Source of the DNA: Moraxellaceae bacterium
GTDB taxonomy: Bacteria; Pseudomonadota; Gammaproteobacteria; Pseudomonadales; Moraxellaceae
DNA: 64,000 nucleotides
Reading direction: 5' to 3'
Assembly (NCBI GenBank): GCA_024234595.1
Contig: JACKNZ010000005.1
Span: forward strand, 1-64,000
Below are positions 60,607 to 64,000 of this stretch, one piece after another; the first letter of the stretch is position 1; each line of letters starts with the position of its first letter. The notes under the pieces are model-generated. The model saw only the letters and a program-made list of their open reading frames with translations, was not told where the DNA came from and did not search any database. The translations under genes were made by a program, and so were the position numbers.

Positions 60607-61112
60607 CTATTATTATTGGAATCGACCCTGGTTCGCGCTTAACAGGTTATGGTGTTATTGAAAAAAAAGGCAATAAATGCTTTTTTATTGATGCAGGGAC
60701 TATTCGCACCGAAACCGACGAAATGCCAATCCGCCTTAAACGCATTTATGAAGGATTAGCACGGATTATTGATTTTCATCAACCCACTGAAGCGGCAGTC
60801 GAAAAAGTATTTTTGGCACATAATGTGGATACCGCCCTTAAACTTGGCCAAGCGCGTGGCGCAGCCGTAACCGCTTTAGTCACCCATGATGTGAGTGTAT
60901 TTGAATATACCGCTCGCCAAATTAAACAATCGGTGGTTGGGTTTGGGGCTGCCGAAAAAGCTCAAGTACAGCAAATGGTGACCCGTTTACTCAATATTCC
61001 AGTCATTCCCCAAGCCGATGCAGCGGATGCCCTAGCGGCTGCTATTTGTCATGCTCACACATCACAAACACTTTTAAAACTCAATACAGTAGCCTTGCGA
61101 AAAAGAGGATAA
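60603..61112 (+). CDS. ruvC: Holliday junction resolvase RuvC
   Basis: Cuts four-way junctions during recombination. Start at MTIIIGIDPGSRLTGYG (169 aa), overlapping the DUF815 gene by four bases. Catalytic residues Asp8, Glu67 (AAVEKVF), Asp139 and Asp142 (QADAADALAAA) are present. ruvA and ruvB do not follow; the next gene is an alcohol dehydrogenase four bases on. Confidence 0.97.
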   Translation: MTIIIGIDPGSRLTGYGVIEKKGNKCFFIDAGTIRTETDEMPIRLKRIYEGLARIIDFHQPTEAAVEKVFLAHNVDTALKLGQARGAAVTALVTHDVSVFEYTARQIKQSVVGFGAAEKAQVQQMVTRLLNIPVIPQADAADALAAAICHAHTSQTLLKLNTVALRKRG

Positions 61113-61116
61113 CATC

Positions 61117-62274
61117 ATGTTTAATTTTGACTTTTATAACCCAACACGCATTTTATTTGGTCAAGGCCGTGTTGCTGATATTGATAAACATATTCCCCCT
61201 CACGCCAAAGTTTTAGTGTTATACGGTGGTGGCAGCGTCAAAGCCACAGGCACACTAAAAGAAGTATTAACCGCACTCAATCAACGTCAAGTATTAGAAT
61301 TTGGCGGCATTGAACCTAATCCCAGTTATGAAACATTGATGCAAGCCGTTGATATTGTTAAGACTCAACAAATAGATTTTTTATTGGCTGTGGGTGGAGG
61401 CTCTGTGATTGACGGCACAAAATTTGTTGCCGCCGCCAGTGTTTATGATGGCGATGCACGCGATATTCTTAAAACACGCGGCACAGTGATAAAAAAAGCC
61501 CTGCCCTTTGGTTCGGTACTCACGTTGTCTGCCACAGGCTCCGAAATGAATAACGGTGGAGTTGTCACCCAAAAAAGCACTCAAACAAAATCGGCTTTTT
61601 TTAGTGTCCATACTTTTCCACAATTTTCGGTACTCGACCCCACCAAAACTTACACCCTACCAACACGCCAAATTGCTAATGGCGTAGTTGATGCCTTTGT
61701 GCATATTACCGAGCAGTATTTAACCTATCCTGTTAATGCCTTAGTACAAGACCGCTTTGCCGAAGGATTGTTATTGAGCTTAATTGAAATTGGCGAGCAA
61801 GCACTACATCATCCTCAAGATTATGATACTCGTGCTAATTTAATGTGGATTGCTACGCTTGCGCTTAATGGTTTAATTGGTGCAGGTGTGCCACAAGATT
61901 GGTCAACACATATGATTGGCCACGAATTAACCGCCCTGTATGGCATTGACCATGCGCGTACCCTTGCTATCGTGTTACCTGCCATGCTCAGTGTCCGTAA
62001 AGAAGCCAAACAAGATAAATTACTGCAATTTGCACAGCGAGTTTGGCAAATTAACGAAGGGACGGAGCAACAAAAAATTGCACTTGCCATTGCCAAAACA
62101 CGCGAGTTTTTTGAGCGTTTAGGTGTCGATACCTCGCTATCTGCCTACAACATTAGTGCTGAGCATATTGATAATATTATCAATCAACTACAAAACCATA
62201 AGATGACAGCCCTAGGCGAAAAACGAGAAGTTAACCTAGATGTGTGCCGCCAAGTTCTAACACAGTGTTTATAA
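61117..62274 (+). CDS. yqhD: Iron-containing alcohol dehydrogenase, YqhD type
   Basis: 385-aa NADPH-dependent aldehyde reductase of the group III alcohol dehydrogenases. Cofactor loop VGGGSVIDGTKF, metal ligands Asp192, His196, His265 and His279 (GVVDAFVHITEQY, STHMIGHELTALYGIDHA). E. coli YqhD, the closest named relative, removes reactive aldehydes. It begins four bases after ruvC, so probably co-transcribed with it. The symbol is by family resemblance. Confidence 0.9.
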   Translation: MFNFDFYNPTRILFGQGRVADIDKHIPPHAKVLVLYGGGSVKATGTLKEVLTALNQRQVLEFGGIEPNPSYETLMQAVDIVKTQQIDFLLAVGGGSVIDGTKFVAAASVYDGDARDILKTRGTVIKKALPFGSVLTLSATGSEMNNGGVVTQKSTQTKSAFFSVHTFPQFSVLDPTKTYTLPTRQIANGVVDAFVHITEQYLTYPVNALVQDRFAEGLLLSLIEIGEQALHHPQDYDTRANLMWIATLALNGLIGAGVPQDWSTHMIGHELTALYGIDHARTLAIVLPAMLSVRKEAKQDKLLQFAQRVWQINEGTEQQKIALAIAKTREFFERLGVDTSLSAYNISAEHIDNIINQLQNHKMTALGEKREVNLDVCRQVLTQCL

Positions 62275-62336
62275 CAAAATAAACACTTCGACTTCGCTCA
62301 CTGTGCTATTTAATTTATAACTTAGTGTCTTAAAAT

Positions 62337-62435
62337 TGGACTTATGCATTTTGCCAAAATTAGCGCGTTTTGTGAGCATAAAACCGTTGTAAACGGTTGT
62401 AATGCAAATAAATAAGCGATAACCGCGTAAGTCTT
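62337..62435. repeat. Dispersed AGGACTTACGC element, copy G (99 bp), upstream of gacS
   Basis: Slightly diverged ends (TGGACTTATGC and GCGTAAGTCTT), reverse orientation like copy D. Arms AAAATTAGCGCGTTTTGTGAGC and AAGCGATAACC are clear; the central hairpin is AAACCGTTGTAAACGGTT, similar to that of copy B. Its edge is 17 bases before the sensor kinase start. Confidence 0.9.
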
Positions 62436-62452
62436 ACAAAGTTGAAAACATC

Positions 62453-64000
62453 ATGATAAAGACAATTAGCCTGCATTCTCGATTATTGATTGCCTGCATG
62501 GTTCCTATTTCAATATTGATGATATTGTTTAGTATTTTTGTCATTTTGTTTCGCTTTCAGGATATTGATAGCCTCAAACAAGATACAGCACATACCCTGC
62601 TGCAAAAATACAGTGTTGCTATTGCTCAAAGCGAACCAGCACAATGGCAAAATGTGTTAACGGCTGCGCTTAATGAAAAATACATTCACAGCATTGATAT
62701 TTTTGATCGCAATGGCCAAAAGCTTCATCATGCAGGACTCAAGGCGACACTTAAAGTTTTAGACCCAGTTAAATTACGCTCTTTGGGCGACAAAGCCAGT
62801 TATTTACCCTATAACGATGCTGAGATTTTTTTAAGTCCCATTCAATCCATTGTCACCTCAGACAACAAGCAACGCGCATATTGGTTATCCATTGAGTTAC
62901 AGCCCTCCATTTTTACCATTGCCCGTTATGAGTCGATTATTGGTATTAGTATTATTACCTTTGGTTTTATTAGTATTTTAATGTTATGGATTAGCAGTGG
63001 CATTCGTTATTGGCTTAATCCGCTACATCAAATGTTAGAACAGTTGCAAGAAATTAACCCTCAAAACCTAGAAAAACGTTTAGAAAGCAACGCGTTGGGT
63101 GATTTATTATTATTAGAACAACAAATCAACCTATTATTAAATAAAATTTCTGATGAACATCAAGAACTTAAACAGTCAATCCAACTTGCACAAGAAGACT
63201 TAGAAGCCAATATTATTACTATTGAATCGCATAATATTGAGTTACGTTTAGCGCGTAACGCGGCGGTTGAAGGCAATCGGATTAAATCTGCCTTTTTAGC
63301 TAACATTAGCCATGAACTACGTACTCCGCTCAATAGCATCAATGGCTTTACCCAGTTATTATTAAAGATGCAACTCACCGTAAAACAGCGTGATTGGATT
63401 GAAAGCATCGAAAAATCGTCTAATAACCTGTTATCAATTATCAATGATGTATTGGATTTTTCCAAAATTGAAGCAGGCAAGTTTTCTTTACAAATTCACC
63501 CCTTAAACCTCGAAAACATGATATTTGATGTGTTAGAAAGTCTTGCGCCTCAAGCCGAAAACAAAGGTTTGGAACAAGTCGCCTTTATTTATGAAGATGT
63601 ACCCTTGCATATCAAGGGTGATGCTTTACGACTAAAACAAATTCTCACTAATTTAGTCAGTAATGCGATTCGTTTTACCAACAAAGGGGAAATTATTGTT
63701 AGAGTTATGTTAGAAGAAACACGCCACGAACATCATTTTATTAAAATTAGCGTGACCGACACAGGCAAAGGCTTATCTGACAACGAAAAAACGCATTTAT
63801 TTACCGCATTCCAACAAGGTAACCCTACTTTAAGTCGTGAGGCTGGTGGTACAGGTTTGGGATTGGTTATTTCTAAAAGCTTAGTTAAACTTATGGAAGG
63901 TGATATTGGTTTTGATGCTGACAGAACAGAAGGTGCGATGTTTTGGTTTAGATTTAAAGCCGAAATAGATAATCAGTCTACACCCTCACCGTCTATTTTA
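62453..64000 (+). CDS. gacS: GacS/BarA-type hybrid sensor kinase, N-terminal part (runs off window)
   Basis: 516 codons are visible and the frame is open at the right edge. Two membrane helices (about 11-34 and 162-182) bracket a ~125-residue periplasmic domain. A HAMP-like linker and coiled coil lead to HNIELRLARNAAVEGNRIKSAF, the GacS/BarA form, and the phosphoacceptor His287 in SHELRTPLN. The ATPase domain has the N box around LTNLVSNAIRF, G1 DTGKGLS and G2 GGTGLGLVISKSLV. Receiver and Hpt domains should follow outside. Its partner GacA is at 23815. Two short reverse frames inside it are spurious. Confidence 0.93.
   Translation, partial: MIKTISLHSRLLIACMVPISILMILFSIFVILFRFQDIDSLKQDTAHTLLQKYSVAIAQSEPAQWQNVLTAALNEKYIHSIDIFDRNGQKLHHAGLKATLKVLDPVKLRSLGDKASYLPYNDAEIFLSPIQSIVTSDNKQRAYWLSIELQPSIFTIARYESIIGISIITFGFISILMLWISSGIRYWLNPLHQMLEQLQEINPQNLEKRLESNALGDLLLLEQQINLLLNKISDEHQELKQSIQLAQEDLEANIITIESHNIELRLARNAAVEGNRIKSAFLANISHELRTPLNSINGFTQLLLKMQLTVKQRDWIESIEKSSNNLLSIINDVLDFSKIEAGKFSLQIHPLNLENMIFDVLESLAPQAENKGLEQVAFIYEDVPLHIKGDALRLKQILTNLVSNAIRFTNKGEIIVRVMLEETRHEHHFIKISVTDTGKGLSDNEKTHLFTAFQQGNPTLSREAGGTGLGLVISKSLVKLMEGDIGFDADRTEGAMFWFRFKAEIDNQSTPSPSIL

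Overview
The window reads as core chromosome of a moderately AT-rich gammaproteobacterium (GC a little above 40% by eye), most likely order Pseudomonadales and closest in style to the Moraxellaceae. Reasons are gene order: gacA-uvrC-pgsA-tRNA-Gly, plsX-fabD-fabG-acpP-fabF without fabH, wrbA followed by a DUF2069 gene, dapA-bamC-purC, lpd between sucB and sucC, proA-nadD-rsfS-rlmH, a divergent gltA/sdhCDAB pair, and PilU. Family placement is inference; no rRNA gene is present.

Layout. 1-6036: end of metH, then the leftward miaA-hfq-hflX-hflK-hflC cluster (tRNA modification, sRNA chaperone, ribosome-rescue GTPase, FtsH regulators). 6307-8382: two tandem paralogous lipoproteins of unknown function. 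8421-14136: leftward fatty-acid/phospholipid cluster yceD-rpmF-plsX-(small secreted protein)-fabD-fabG-acpP-fabF. 14295-18169: class I fumarase, YihY membrane protein, WrbA and DUF2069. 18341-24462: tRNA-Ser(CGA), small lipoprotein, purC, bamC, dapA, tRNA-Gly(GCC), pgsA, uvrC, gacA. 25038-30530: PBP7-type peptidase, UPF0149 protein, TrhO, DUF1289 protein, OmpW-like porin, PilU. 30685-44447: a TCA block, sucD, sucC, lpd, sucB, sucA, sdhB, sdhA, sdhD, sdhC leftward and gltA rightward. 44567-53922: dehydrogenase, nitronate monooxygenase-like enzyme, cNMP-binding protein, leuS-lptE-holA, a methyltransferase, and an alpha/beta hydrolase fused to a PilZ-like domain. 54205-59002: proA-[restriction-modification pair]-nadD-rsfS-rlmH. 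58999-64000: Sel1 protein, DUF815 ATPase, ruvC, YqhD-type alcohol dehydrogenase and the first 516 codons of a GacS/BarA sensor kinase. That kinase is the partner of GacA at 24 kb, so both halves of the Gac system lie about 38 kb apart.

Most notable are: (1) a complete type II restriction-modification pair (C5 methyltransferase plus a HaeII-like endonuclease) between proA and nadD, overlapping both host genes by a few codons; (2) a dispersed modular palindromic element with AGGACTTACGC / GCGTAAGTCCT ends, in seven recognisable copies plus one remnant, from a 27-bp minimal hairpin to about 127 bp, with exchangeable central modules, two of which are a second, independently dispersed palindrome; copies lie within 20 bp of the start codons of both gacA and gacS; (3) a RhlA-like alpha/beta hydrolase carrying a C-terminal PilZ-like domain; (4) the tandem lipoprotein pair. 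No transposase, phage gene, CRISPR array or rRNA gene was seen.
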